Part shown: positions 11,701 to 21,100 of the stretch, piece by piece
Layout of the letters: each line of letters starts with the position of its first letter
How positions within the stretch are numbered: the stretch's first letter is position 1
Assembly (NCBI RefSeq): GCF_963678635.1
Contig: NW_026970986.1
Span: forward strand, 1-46,000
Direction of reading: 5' to 3'
Length of the DNA: 46,000 nt
Origin: Symsagittifera roscoffensis
Lineage: Eukaryota > Xenacoelomorpha > Acoela > Convolutidae
Notes under the pieces: generated by a model
Databases searched by the model: none
The model's input: the letters and a program-made list of their open reading frames with translations, nothing else
What the model was told of the DNA's origin: nothing
Made by a program: the position numbers and the translations under genes

Positions 11701-14630
11701 GGTTCCAATTCTCGGTTGGGAGCTGCCATCAGGACACGCCACCCATTCCCCTCTGCGATCAAGATCAAGATCGCGTACACGAATTGCAGAGCCAGCGGCA
11801 TGCTCGAGTACCCGGGGGATGTTGTGAACGCCACTCTTGTCTTGGCGCCGAATCTTGAGGCAACATTCTCCTGTACTTCATTAATCGCCGCGAATAAGGT
11901 CTGGATGGCCTCCCAGATCCTCTTTGGCGTAGGTTCACCACCCTTGAGCTGCTCAAGAAATCCCGTTGCGTGCAGATGATCGTTCATCCCCGCAAACAGC
12001 AGTAACTCAGGTTCGCAGGGCATTTCTGACTTTATTGCCACTACCAGGGTCAACATCTGGTTCAGTTCCGCACCCGGCAAGGTGTATATCAGGGTTTCTG
12101 GCCAAAACAACTTGGGAGACGTACCTTCAAAATCTGATCCTGCCACGATCACCACCCTTGCTGCAGCTGGGTCTGCCCTGTCGTAGACCGCTAAGGTTTT
12201 GGCCAGTTGCGCCTGCCCACAGGGTTTCCCATATCGGGGGTCATTGGCCAATTTTGCGCCTTCATATTCGGCGTCTGGTAACTCCATCTCTCTTGGGTTC
12301 ATCAGTTTGTCGACCACTCTCAACTGTGCTGGAGTGGCCACTCTAATTCTGGCAATGCTGGTCCGGTGCTTGGGAGGCTCCACCACCAGTCCCGGGCTCC
12401 CCAAGGACTTGAGAGGTCTGTAATTAATTGGTCCCATCATCGACCTAGTGGGAATTCCACTCAGGTCTGCTGTCTCTGTCAACTTCGCTCTCGAGAAACG
12501 CGTTTCATGAGCCTTAAACCAGTCCACGCACTTGTGCCTCCCCAAGTCTTCATGTGAGACCTGCTCAAGACCCAAAGCCCTCGCTAGCTCCTGTCTACAC
12601 TCTAGGTCTTCCAGATCCAGTTCCTTGACCTTCTCCTCATACTTCTGTCTGCTGGTCTCCAGTGGCTTCTCTGACCTCTTTTTCTCCGCAACCACCACTG
12701 AGGACATTACCGACCCCTGGGGAGTTGCTGATGTCACTTCATCAGCTTCCATGGGCGTGGTGCTCGGCAACTTGGCCCGGCTATTCCTCTCACTATCTCT
12801 AGAATCGGCCCTCTCGCCCAAGCGACTCGACAAAGATCTCGGGTTGAAGAAGGGTGGGTTTGGGGGTGGCCCGAACGTGACCTGTGCTGTTTCCAGCAAA
12901 TCCGTCTCTAGCGCGCATATATGCTTTTGAAAGACGTCGTTCAACCATTCCACCCCTCTGGGCCTGTCAAAGTGAATGCCATCCGCAGATGCATTGTCAG
13001 GGAAAGAGGTTAATTCCATTTGCTCAGCCACGTCCAGTAGCCTAAGGGGAAGGACACTCCTCTGATGAATCTTCCTGATTGTTTCGTTCAGGCTGCGCAC
13101 TTTCGTATTCATCTCTACCGCATGTTGATCCGCTCCCATGTTGTAGGCAACAGTACACACCGTGAGAATGGACGGGTCCATTTGGATCCGTATCTCCTCG
13201 AGAATGCAGCTCATCTTTTCATGCAGCCTTGTCACCTTCCTCGCTTCCCCCCTTGACACATCATTCGTCCCGACCATCAGGGTGACTGTGTACACGCTCA
13301 CCATCCCTAGCATCTCAAGAGTCGCTAACATCTGCGGCGTTGCGGCTCCGGCGAAGCTCAAGATTCCCGTTTGCCAATGGGATTGGATCCGGGTCAGCAC
13401 CCGCAGCAAGCTGTCTCCAATGATCAAGTGAACCGAGCCTTCAGGCACTCGAGGATACGTGAAGTACTCCACCCAAGTCGCATCGTGGAAGCAATCTCTT
13501 CTCTCTCTCTGCAGCGGATTCCAGTCTATACGATTGTGCTTGCGATATCTCCCATCCGTATTCTTCTTGTAGCTCGAGATCATCACACTCCTGACAGGCT
13601 GTTCCCCCCAAGTCGAGGGTAAATCCACTCTTACCGGACTCTCGCGATTCCTCAGCTGTAACCTCTCCTGCAACTCTTTCAGCCGTGACGAGCCGCCACT
13701 ACTACCTGGGGTCGAACTCGGTGTGTATCCAGGCAGCGCGACGTCCATCAATGGTCGTATTACTTGAGTCTCCATTCCACGCAGGGAGGACGTTGATTCG
13801 GGTGGTATCCATACCTCCAGCCCCTCATTCATATGTTCTTGCGCCGCACGATCGAGGTTGAATCGTCCCTTTGACCTAGGAGCTTCGTCCACTTCCATGC
13901 GTGACTCTGGCCTTGAGACAGTCACTACCCGCTCTTTGGGCCTAGCCCCTTTCTGCATATCGAGCTCGCGCTGTTGTTGCTGGATCCTCTCAAGTTTTGC
14001 TTGGTCTCTCTCGAGAGCCTGCTTCAGCTGCTCACAATTCGCGGCATTCTCCCGCACCCTTTCTGCCTGCAGCCGTTCCGCCTTCATTATGTCCAATTCT
14101 CTCCGCGCTTGATCCCTCTCGAGCACCGCTTGATCCCGGTCGAGGTTCGCCTTATTCTTCTCCCGCTGGGTTCTCTCGAGTTCTTTTTTCATGGCACTGA
14201 CGTCCGGATAAGCTTCCCCCGTCTGCTGTGCCCGTGACATCGACGGTACTTTACTCGTACTCTGGCTCGCGGGCCTGACTGATGGTCTGGCCGGCAGTGG
14301 GAATTCCCCCGCGCCATACTCTGTGTTGTTGTTTAGACCAGGGTTCCTCGCCAAATCGAACCCCCTTATCGCTCCATCCACGTTCCAGGACAGCCATCTG
14401 GTTTGTGCTTGATCGGACACCCCTTCAGTGGTGTAGCCTACCATCAAGACCGCCTCCGTCGCAGACTCTCGACACTCGCCCTCATCCTCCAATTGTAGGA
14501 TGGCGTTCAGCATCACTGCCATTCTCTCGTTCACTTGAGTGTAATCCAGATCTCTCAGCCGTCTGTACAGTTCGTCAAGTGTGGGCTTTTTCAGAGCCGA
14601 TGGCATGGACTTCCAGTATCGATCGGCCAT
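5787..14630 (-). CDS. ORF2: 2947-aa protein with SGNH hydrolase domain, otherwise unknown
   Basis: One open frame of 2947 codons; the ATG at 14630 has a good context (G at -3, G at +4). Seen: a charged coiled coil at about residues 150-240. An SGNH/GDSL hydrolase domain at about 395-560 has GDS (405-407, nucleophile Ser407), GTND (454-457) and DGIH (550-553, Asp550 and His553), so every catalytic block is present. A second SGNH-like segment at about 820-1000 has GSD at 831-833 and GMND at 881-884 but no clear D-x-x-H, and looks degenerate. Residues about 1640-1950 are acidic, then basic, with a nuclear-localisation-like SRKRKR near 1910. The rest, including a CPCHC cluster near 2690, is unrecognised. 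There is no signal peptide or clear membrane anchor, so Env is unlikely. Known of the family: SGNH hydrolases are esterases or lipases, and such domains occur in ORF1 of some CR1/L2 LINEs. The substrate and role here are unknown. Confidence 0.9.
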   Translation of the reverse strand: MADRYWKSMPSALKKPTLDELYRRLRDLDYTQVNERMAVMLNAILQLEDEGECRESATEAVLMVGYTTEGVSDQAQTRWLSWNVDGAIRGFDLARNPGLNNNTEYGAGEFPLPARPSVRPASQSTSKVPSMSRAQQTGEAYPDVSAMKKELERTQREKNKANLDRDQAVLERDQARRELDIMKAERLQAERVRENAANCEQLKQALERDQAKLERIQQQQRELDMQKGARPKERVVTVSRPESRMEVDEAPRSKGRFNLDRAAQEHMNEGLEVWIPPESTSSLRGMETQVIRPLMDVALPGYTPSSTPGSSGGSSRLKELQERLQLRNRESPVRVDLPSTWGEQPVRSVMISSYKKNTDGRYRKHNRIDWNPLQRERRDCFHDATWVEYFTYPRVPEGSVHLIIGDSLLRVLTRIQSHWQTGILSFAGAATPQMLATLEMLGMVSVYTVTLMVGTNDVSRGEARKVTRLHEKMSCILEEIRIQMDPSILTVCTVAYNMGADQHAVEMNTKVRSLNETIRKIHQRSVLPLRLLDVAEQMELTSFPDNASADGIHFDRPRGVEWLNDVFQKHICALETDLLETAQVTFGPPPNPPFFNPRSLSSRLGERADSRDSERNSRAKLPSTTPMEADEVTSATPQGSVMSSVVVAEKKRSEKPLETSRQKYEEKVKELDLEDLECRQELARALGLEQVSHEDLGRHKCVDWFKAHETRFSRAKLTETADLSGIPTRSMMGPINYRPLKSLGSPGLVVEPPKHRTSIARIRVATPAQLRVVDKLMNPREMELPDAEYEGAKLANDPRYGKPCGQAQLAKTLAVYDRADPAAARVVIVAGSDFEGTSPKLFWPETLIYTLPGAELNQMLTLVVAIKSEMPCEPELLLFAGMNDHLHATGFLEQLKGGEPTPKRIWEAIQTLFAAINEVQENVASRFGAKTRVAFTTSPGYSSMPLALQFVYAILILIAEGNGWRVLMAAPNRELEPTNLRLCKSELAAAWADVSHALRGFHELADILIVLDEVLLLEITNFARQLKLSPILRDDHPVIIHLTASLWFRDMELTITSSTSRSRGPNNARQNVATSEKQLESMGNRLAQEGGRWPFLSPRLENATRKTREDAPPLVKQIWEFLEEQLGKAEEKGMTVGRFVTAANEVTIGGFWREHAWGELKTRRDHEILEFLSPFWGREFLTEVYSAKETIFDAFIQEMLNMPISLLLALYLVYPRYLFNMGPAYMFSRGVDTLRIDGYLTLVLLTHGELASFHRLMRYGEPLAMGRTHSSIETYSYKCAAGLRTLLVQYLLMQNRHLTGEEKSPKTREEWRKVNGGMPLLTDLCLAMRSDPMGIIRGLGEVVTCIYGPAVTFAFPDPLVTAYRYSVTHVSLISVLDGTTLNWCQQEVLRAQMSNTVLFGKVKDPELIVYSFRGQMQCRMGGKREGPIETYPKFWNLNPLAANGQEILRIPAWTKSFELVKKELEAILEREALPTSIPEFPIVRRMTLGMNSSLVVPSSYARTTTEERQKEFTDGWDPLFIGYTAAIYFHTSDVKINSWTTQAKKIRGSMPPKFDVRDTLRVLKRAGLENQLPVWDDGRMIVEEGHVALKADAMLFATRKYRAPYGLELMERNREGKKLDAAGPLYVALTKGEATSSATPSPLPVDIPGDKKSGTVADRFKRIFERREAESGDESMDETLSEAGEDMEVGNTPEQKPTEVEFTAQELLKDLSEENWADTPTPPLTSSPRKYPEMSLTSENPNMGMIFLSTERREKNTFEGNRDAFLGTLDGDAWQKFLSEFNREVDEDTTLDNFKEELWDTVVKFGEPVLVGTGLEEKARVELLNKMVELRKSRKTREDKCKDSSTPKQKIDNKIIKCTRGDKVGTSNMIKSTNILKARAGGRQELAGEKEVESVMIPMTPPSKDVRSRKRKRDVEGLGSPSADAVSEKDLRETAPMVLARWKTAAYKSSYEPRKLLDIEKEMENPTSSVTEEDFKPQRIKMKRGSTSGQTWEVDVGKEWVSSEHQAVGKQVASDPLEKSKTRNTSRPWWIALETLKEMEGCLKKLNSGVARKRHSWATQQKAEVNKIELANQLKRSWQNLLKDHFEEAMRTSSSAPPLMANPFIRTAGQLMFAWSLLGIELETLTSYDKLKLGGKNLEIYRMLMQHVAKDNSGLSLARRKDATCFLRWTMSMMTDSTILACHQKAVASKTLERRVSTVSLNVYQSTGIEREDGSRQSLENHRKLDEIRRFYNKKFEEEHDVHRNLASSGEYLRLNKKGEYQYVSGVMGMAYNPFLDLEAGGANRNYEVAELLKFWTEKIVEIDAVERERPSLGLVLEGMPEVISVPRSSKRVELKMGDGSGVLITNLGVVWKLLRPSWCPHPHASMIEEVTERVRLAPTEDEDLAILSIVHKLILPQVKESSEVTSGTEPVRRMEPGSCLDSTCSNGEHICDGRLCVRIQSFQKEDLTTWFEDITEREKSEVQIVAECYARTTVNLATALGFFSRMCSLQSLERLESEHHLVTALSVESWPGVLQVNQKHIKSWKIGLEAEMGFPMSEAYGLPLNAKSLVGSVLANLCGSHYPLHMAMVEVSSQRVMIDKAFSVPKCVRLARMSHHSHKLLRKIRGAVPKEQRDDLSEIWGEELLGLESENTSDHGKQNVVGKPAVGASSSEEVDVVHEKMMELEPLLEASGERNLRSIDLTHGDCPCHCLAQTVWYPDRANLCLIWDVEEIKSLGLPEYRQKVTILVVSTMLALRWIEENVAKYRESRAPTAESIYAIDYSRRLELFETACKVFAIPVQVRHIWSRLRFFPWFRATLTSWLYVVTKDHMRKHQKEYRQFQAEIGPDAFKRPLLTHRNAITAGWKRVGRISRDNSRARETILEEDLARNVSLSLHNSFCLNRESKVKSLPSQLKRLQEQREWMRAYEQLKAWEEIVISSDDEEALLEQITVPRTPVSGTSKAKNTR

Positions 14631-15124
14631 TTCTGTGACTTCGATTGACTCTTTGAGTATTAGTACTTGAGTTTTACCTGAGCAACTTGAGTTTTACCTG
14701 AGCAACTTGAGTTTTACCTGAGCAACTTGAGTTTTACCTGAGCAACTTGAGTTTTACCTGAGCAACTTGAGTTTTCTTGAGATGTCGTTCTCTTCTTTTG
14801 ATTAAATACAGATGAGTAGTCAATTTGAGATCAACAAATCAATCTGAAAATAACACCCGATATTTAGACCGACAAGATGTGTTCCTAACCAGAAAGCCCC
14901 ATTACTTTTATGATTAAAAACCCTCCCCTTTTCGCCCTACTAAAATGATTCAATTTAAATTTTCTAAAAAACATGCAGACACATTTTATGTTTTAGCACC
15001 ATCATTCATTTAAAATGATAATTGTCATGCCAATCACCCATGAGATCCCTTACCTGTTTCGTACCCCAATACCTAGCTCAAGATTCTTCCCTCACACCCG
15101 ACTCGACGCTCCCGTGTACCTGAC
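14631..15124 (-). other. Spacer between ORF1 and ORF2
   Basis: This noncoding 494-bp spacer follows the ORF1 stop. It holds the 20-bp tandem array at 14665-14775. The bases just before the ORF2 ATG read TCACAGAAATGG on the coding strand, and the CACAG could serve as a splice acceptor for a subgenomic ORF2 mRNA, though no pyrimidine tract is obvious. An internal promoter is equally possible. Confidence 0.6.
14665..14775. repeat. 20-bp tandem array, 5.5 copies, between the ORFs
   Basis: The unit ACTTGAGTTTTACCTGAGCA repeats perfectly from 14665 to 14764, followed by a partial copy to 14775. Each unit carries one CTTGAG hexamer. On the coding strand each unit reads CTCAGGTAAAAC, which resembles a splice donor (CAG then GTAAAA). 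The array lies about 35 bp upstream of the ORF2 start codon. Confidence 0.95.
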
Positions 15125-18100
15125 TCAGGCGATGCTCAAGTAGTACTTCTTGTGAAGATGCACCACTATCTCCGTTTCTGCAAAGACCACATGAAGGATG
15201 GCGTACAATTCCCTCGAGCTCAGTTTGCCCCTGTTTGGGTCGTACACCGGCACCGAGACCTCCAATATTCCTCTTTCAATCATGAAGTCGCGTAGTCTTG
15301 TCAGAGCCAATATCACGTGTTCGGGATCAATTGTGTTCCTGTCGTTGACTCTCGTTACTAGGAAGCAGAGGTATTTGCCCGGGACTTGTGCCACTGACGG
15401 TGGAAGCGCCGCCATGCCTCCCAATCCTGGCCTCTGTCTGAACAGAAACTCTACGTTCTGGTATTCTCTTTTGAAGTCAGCCTCCAATCTTGATTTGAAA
15501 CTCATGTCCGCCGTGATGCAGATCGCGCTGGTCCTGTTTGACAGGATGAAGTCGCTATCCGTTATCATGATGTTCTCTGAGTATTCATTGGGTATTTCGA
15601 ATTTCGTTTTGAAATTCCTTCCTATGGTAGGCTCTGGTTCTTCTTCCTCCAGTTCCAATCCGCTTGTTTCCCTCACTTCCTTGAGCTTCTTTATCATCGA
15701 ATTTTCGGTGTGGGTAAGTCCTACCCCCACTCCCCGGACAAAAATATTTATCGACGTCCCCGTCGATGTAGTCGGGTCTGAATTGTCTTTAGGGATGTCC
15801 AGTGGCCTGTCTGTTGCTGTCCATCCGAAAAGAGGCTCCGCTGTCTTCATGTACTTTGCTGCTGATACATCGACTTGCTGCATGCTTTGTCCTTCGTGAC
15901 CCTCGTCTTTGACATCACGCATCCACTCTAGAATCCTCAAGTTCGTATTCTCCCTCCTTTCTATTTCACCCTGCTCGAGATCCGTCTCCACTTCTGGCGT
16001 CGAGTAATCATCCTGCGGATAATGTCCACCATCGTCAATGACCTGCCATTCCTCTCCGGCTTCCAGTTCGCCTACGCCTAGTAGTTCATCGCTTAACTTT
16101 TCTGGCTGTATCTTATCGATCAAGAAGTCATCCCCGTACCTATTGTACCTCATGCCTGTGCGTTTACGATTGCCCGTCCTGGTTTCCGGTGGTGTTGGTC
16201 GATCCGGTTCCATCCACTTCGGTACCTCGTTTTGCTCTGGGTCGTTCCAGTCTTCTTCTACAAATGAACCTGCATCCGACTCCACTTCTATCTTTTCGTT
16301 GTCGTCCAAACTCAAGTTCTCATTACCATCATTTTTCTCTCTGGTGCCTTTCTCATTCACTTCGCACGCTGGTTCCACCACCAGGTAGTCAAGACCCTCC
16401 ATGTCTTTCGGCAGGCACCAATCCTCCGGGGACGGAACGTGAGGTTTCAGATTTTCGTAATGTGCTGCTCGCCCTGTACTCAAGCGATAGAACCTTCCTT
16501 GTTGATGTACTTCCGTAATCATGAACGGTCCTCTCCATTTCTTGAGTAGTTTCTTTGTTCCCTTGGGCGGTATGACGTTTTGAAAGACCCACACGTATTG
16601 GCCCACTTCGTATGGCTTTGCTCTCAGTATCTTTTCGTCATATTTCTTGCGTTGCCTCGTTTGCGCTTGTGCCGTGTTTCTCCGACATAGCTCGTTCAGC
16701 TCTTGTTGTCTTTTGATCGCTTCCTTCACGTATGCTTGAGGCGACGTCCTCTTCCCCTCGTACTCCGGATAGAAGAATGTCAGAGGCATTGCCCTTTCCC
16801 TGCCCGTCAACATCATGAAAGGGCTGATACCCGTTGTAGAGTGCTGGGTACTATTGTAGGCTCCTAGTACCTGTGGCAGGTATTTGTCCCAGTCCGTCAT
16901 GTACCTTGAGCAGTACACCCTGAGCATGTTGACTAGTGTCCTGTTCTGTCTTTCTACCAACCCATTGGTCTGTGGATGATAGGTCGTCGAGTGTGCTTGA
17001 GCAATGTGTGACCTCTTCATCAATTCTTTTGTTAAGTCCCCTACAAAAGCCTTGCCGTTGTCTGACTGGAAAGTCATTGGGCAACCATACCGCGATATCC
17101 AATGCGTTATCAGGTGATCACATGTTTCCTCTGCTGAGGCTGTCTGGCACGGAACTGCTTCCGCCAACTTGGTGAAGTGATCTATTATAACTAGTATTTG
17201 GTTATAACCCGATTCCGTCATGCAGATTTTCTGATGGTCTATCTGCACCACTTCATTGAATTCCGAACTCTCGACAGACTTGAGGGGAAACTTCATCTTC
17301 CTTGGGTCTTTTACTTGAAGGCATGCTAGGCAGGCATTCACCCATCTCTCGCAAGCTTTTCTCATTCCCGGCCAGTCAAACCTGTGAAGTATCCTTTGTT
17401 GTACTTTATCTATCCCCTGATGGCCCATTTGGTCGTGTGATCTGAAGAGCACTTCCGTTTGGTACAGTTGTGGTAGTATGATGAGGTTGTGTTTGTGTAA
17501 TATCTTTTCCTCATCTCTTCTCTTGCACGCTACCACCCCTTCCGCTGTGTGGTAAAGTAAGTCTCTCTTTTCTTTGTAGAACTGGCTCAAGATCTTGTAG
17601 CTGTCTTCATCAAGTTCCCCCTTCTCCTTGACTCCAGAATGGATCCATTTGGAGAGGTTACTTGTCATTTTGTCATTCTTCTGGGCCCTTATTAGGTCAG
17701 ACAGTCTATATCTCGCCTTAACGTGCTCCTTTAACGCCATGATCTGTCCATTCATCTCACCAGGATTGTGGATGTCATCGCTCAGTTTCACACATATTAT
17801 CCTTTTCATGATCTTCATGTCGTCCTCTGGTACCAGATTCGTTCTGACGTTTGAGTTGCACGATAGTTCCCTAAGAGGCTTTCTTGAAACTGCTATTTTC
17901 TCGAGCTCTTCTCCACCTCGTACCTCTTGCATTTCCAGATTGTACGTCCCTGAAGATGGATCTGTCTGTAATTCCCTGTCGTGCTGTCTCATCTTCTCTT
18001 CCGCCAGTATCATGCATAGACTGTCTTGATCCTCACTGCTCTCGTCCGAGTCTTCATCCCATTCTTTACGCTCCCCGGACAATTTTCCTTCTCCGGTTTC

Positions 18101-21100
18101 GTCTTCTTCCATGAATCTGGACCACTCCCCGGACTCTTGATCTAATCCCAGGTGTTCAATTTCTTCTCTGAATGTCACTTTCTTATCCCTGACTTTTGTT
18201 TGCTCCAGAATTTTTTCGGGGATTTTCTCAACTAGTGATCGCACAACTTCCTTGCTATCAGTGGTGATTCCTTTTGAGACGTCAGTATTGTTCACTGTTT
18301 TTTCTCTCCGAAGTATGGTTAGTTCCGGTGCCTCCTGACTTTTCCCTTGGATCACGGGTTTGTCATCCGATAGTTTCTCAAGCAACCTCATTAAGTCTTC
18401 ATCTATTTGGACCGTTCCCTCCTCTACCTGGGTGAGATCGTAACCTTTTGCTTTGAGTGTTTCCCTCACGATTTTGGACTTGAGCATTATTCCTACCGGA
18501 ATCCCTCTGCTTTTCTTCAAGATGGTCTTTTCAAGAGACTCTTTTGGCAATTCAGGATGATCTTCAATCGGTTTACCTGATTTGTCCAGCCATCTCGTGA
18601 GTGGAAGACTGTCGTATGTTTCTTTGTCCATAAAGGAGAAACCATCTTTGATCTCAGGTCTGTCCGCCTCTCTTTGTTCTTGTCTCTCGTAGAACTCCGT
18701 CTTCTTGCTCAAGCTGTCGGCATTTTGATGTTTGTCTCGCGTTCTATGTTCAATTATCATGTTGTATCCGTCCAAGCGAACTATCCATCTCCCAATGTAG
18801 CTCTGGTCCATTGAGTACGTTTTCAGCCAGCTTAATGCTCGGTTATCTACTCGCAGCTTGAAAGGTTCACTGCCTAGGTATGCTCTGTGTTTCTCGACAA
18901 AGGTGACCACTGCGAACATCTCTGCTTTCGGTGCTCCGTACTTCATTTCTGTGTCACTTAGGACTTTGCTCCCGTATGCTATTGGTCTCAAGACTGTCTT
19001 CCCATTCCATTCTTGTTCTTGATGGAGAATCCCAGAAATCGCGACTACCGACGCATCTGTGTCCAGCACGTACATTCCCTTCTCAGTCGGCATACCCAGT
19101 ACTGGTGCCTCACATAGCTCTTTCTTTATTCTCTGGAATGACTCTTCTGCTGCATTGTTCCACATGAACTTCTTGCCCTTGTGTCTCATTAATTGTTGCA
19201 TCGGGTATACCTTGTCCGCGTAGCCTTTGATGAACTCCCTGTAATAGTTAGCGAAGCCCAGGAAGCTCATCAACTGGTGCTCTGTCTTCGGTGATTTCCA
19301 GGTTAGGACTGCTTCCACGGCGTCTGGGTCAGGTCTGATGCCGTGCTTGTCTACCATCCTGCCCAAATATTTTATTGAGTCCTTGAGTATTTCACACTTT
19401 GATGGTTTGCACTTCAGCCCCGATCTTTTCATGCACGCGAACACCTCATCAAGTCTCTCAATGTGGTCTTCTAGTGTTGGCGTTGCTATTACCACGTCGT
19501 CCACATAGCACATTACCAGGTTGCCGTACTTCTTCGTCACACCTATCAGCGCGTGTGCCATCAGCCGTTGAAACGTGGCTGTGGCATTGCAGAGTCCAAA
19601 CGGCATCCGTTTCCATTGAAACAGACCTAACTCGCAGGCGAACCCTGTCTTGTCCCTGTCTTGTTTCCTTAATGGTACCTGCCAAAAAGCCGAGCCAAAA
19701 TCAAGAGTCGTAAAAAATTTTGCATCACCTAACTTCGAGAGGCTTTCATCAATTCTAGGTATGGGATAGGCATCCTTCACCGTGACGGAGTTCAGGTATC
19801 GAAAGTCACAACAGAACCTCAACTGGTCGCCTTTCTTTTTGGCCATCACTACTCCACACGCCCACGGTGACTTGGATGGTTCTATCATGTCATACTCTAG
19901 TAACGTCTCGATTTCTTTTCTACACGCGTCCGATTTGTGTGGGGTCATACGCCTCGCCCCCTCCCTGTGCGGTACCGCGTTTTCCTCAAGTTCTATTTCA
20001 TGCTCCACAAAATTACAACACCCGATATCCGCCTTATGCCTCGAGAAAACTTCTTCGTTCCGCTCTAGTACGTCTTTGATGGCTTCGAGCTGTTCATCTT
20101 TCAGTTTGCCCCTCAAATGTTCAATCTCCGGCAGAACCGGTTTATCTGTCTGCATCTCATCTAGTGTGGGTCGCTCTGGAAAGTTTGAACAGCTCGACAG
20201 CCCATCGTCCGTTTCTGACTTAAGTGATTTAATAAGGCCTGAAGAATATTTAATTTTTTGCAATCGTCTCAAGATACAAATTTTATCCCTGTGATTGGGA
20301 CAATCAACAACTTCATTTTGTTTTAAGTTCTCAATCGTTTCATATCGAGTTTTAACCGGCAAAGCATATCCCAGTTTCCTCCCTCTCTGTATCGTGATCG
20401 GTATGTCAAGGGTATTCAACAAGACACTGACGCAGAGACCACTCTTCGTTATCGAAAATGATCTTCCTAAAACAGCAGCACTTTGACTATTAGGGTTTGG
20501 AACTATACATACTTGCTTATTGTCACTTAGTTCATTGTAGTTTTTCATCCTCAAGCTCACGATTGCTGCTTCATTAGCTTTTAGCCTCACTCTCCTACTC
20601 AAGAATACCGGTGCTTTGTTTTCATTTGCCATTATTAAATTTACCGGTTTGATTGCGTACTTCCTATCCGGGTTCCGTATCCTGAACATTGCATTATTTA
20701 GATCAATCGTTACGTCGAAATTCCTGATGAAGTCTCTGCCCAAAATGAATTGGTCAGATTCATCCAGGTTTTCTACCACGATGAAGCTCATCCACAGGTT
20801 ACGTTCTCCCAATTTGAGGGCTATTATCGGCGTCCTGCCTAGCACCCGAAGGGCCCCTTTGTTCGCAGCTGACAGCCGTATTCTCGAGTCTATCAAATCA
20901 TCTTTGTTGAAGCCCATTCGCTCCCAAGTCTCAATTGGTATGACACTCAAGACCGCTCCCGTGTCAAGTAACCCACGTAACTGAGTCTTCTTTCCACTTA
21001 TGTCCAACACGTGCCCTGTCACGTCTGCTTCCGTTCCGATGTGCATTGCATCTTCTTCAAGCATAGCACAGTGTCCAATCGATCTTACCTTCAATTCCTC

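Noticed and set aside
5787-14630. ORF2 as an envelope protein
   Set aside because: No signal peptide, no transmembrane anchor near the C-terminus and no fusion-like motif; the SGNH triad points elsewhere.
14665-14775. A CRISPR-like array
   Set aside because: Units are directly adjacent with no unique spacers, in a eukaryotic retroelement.
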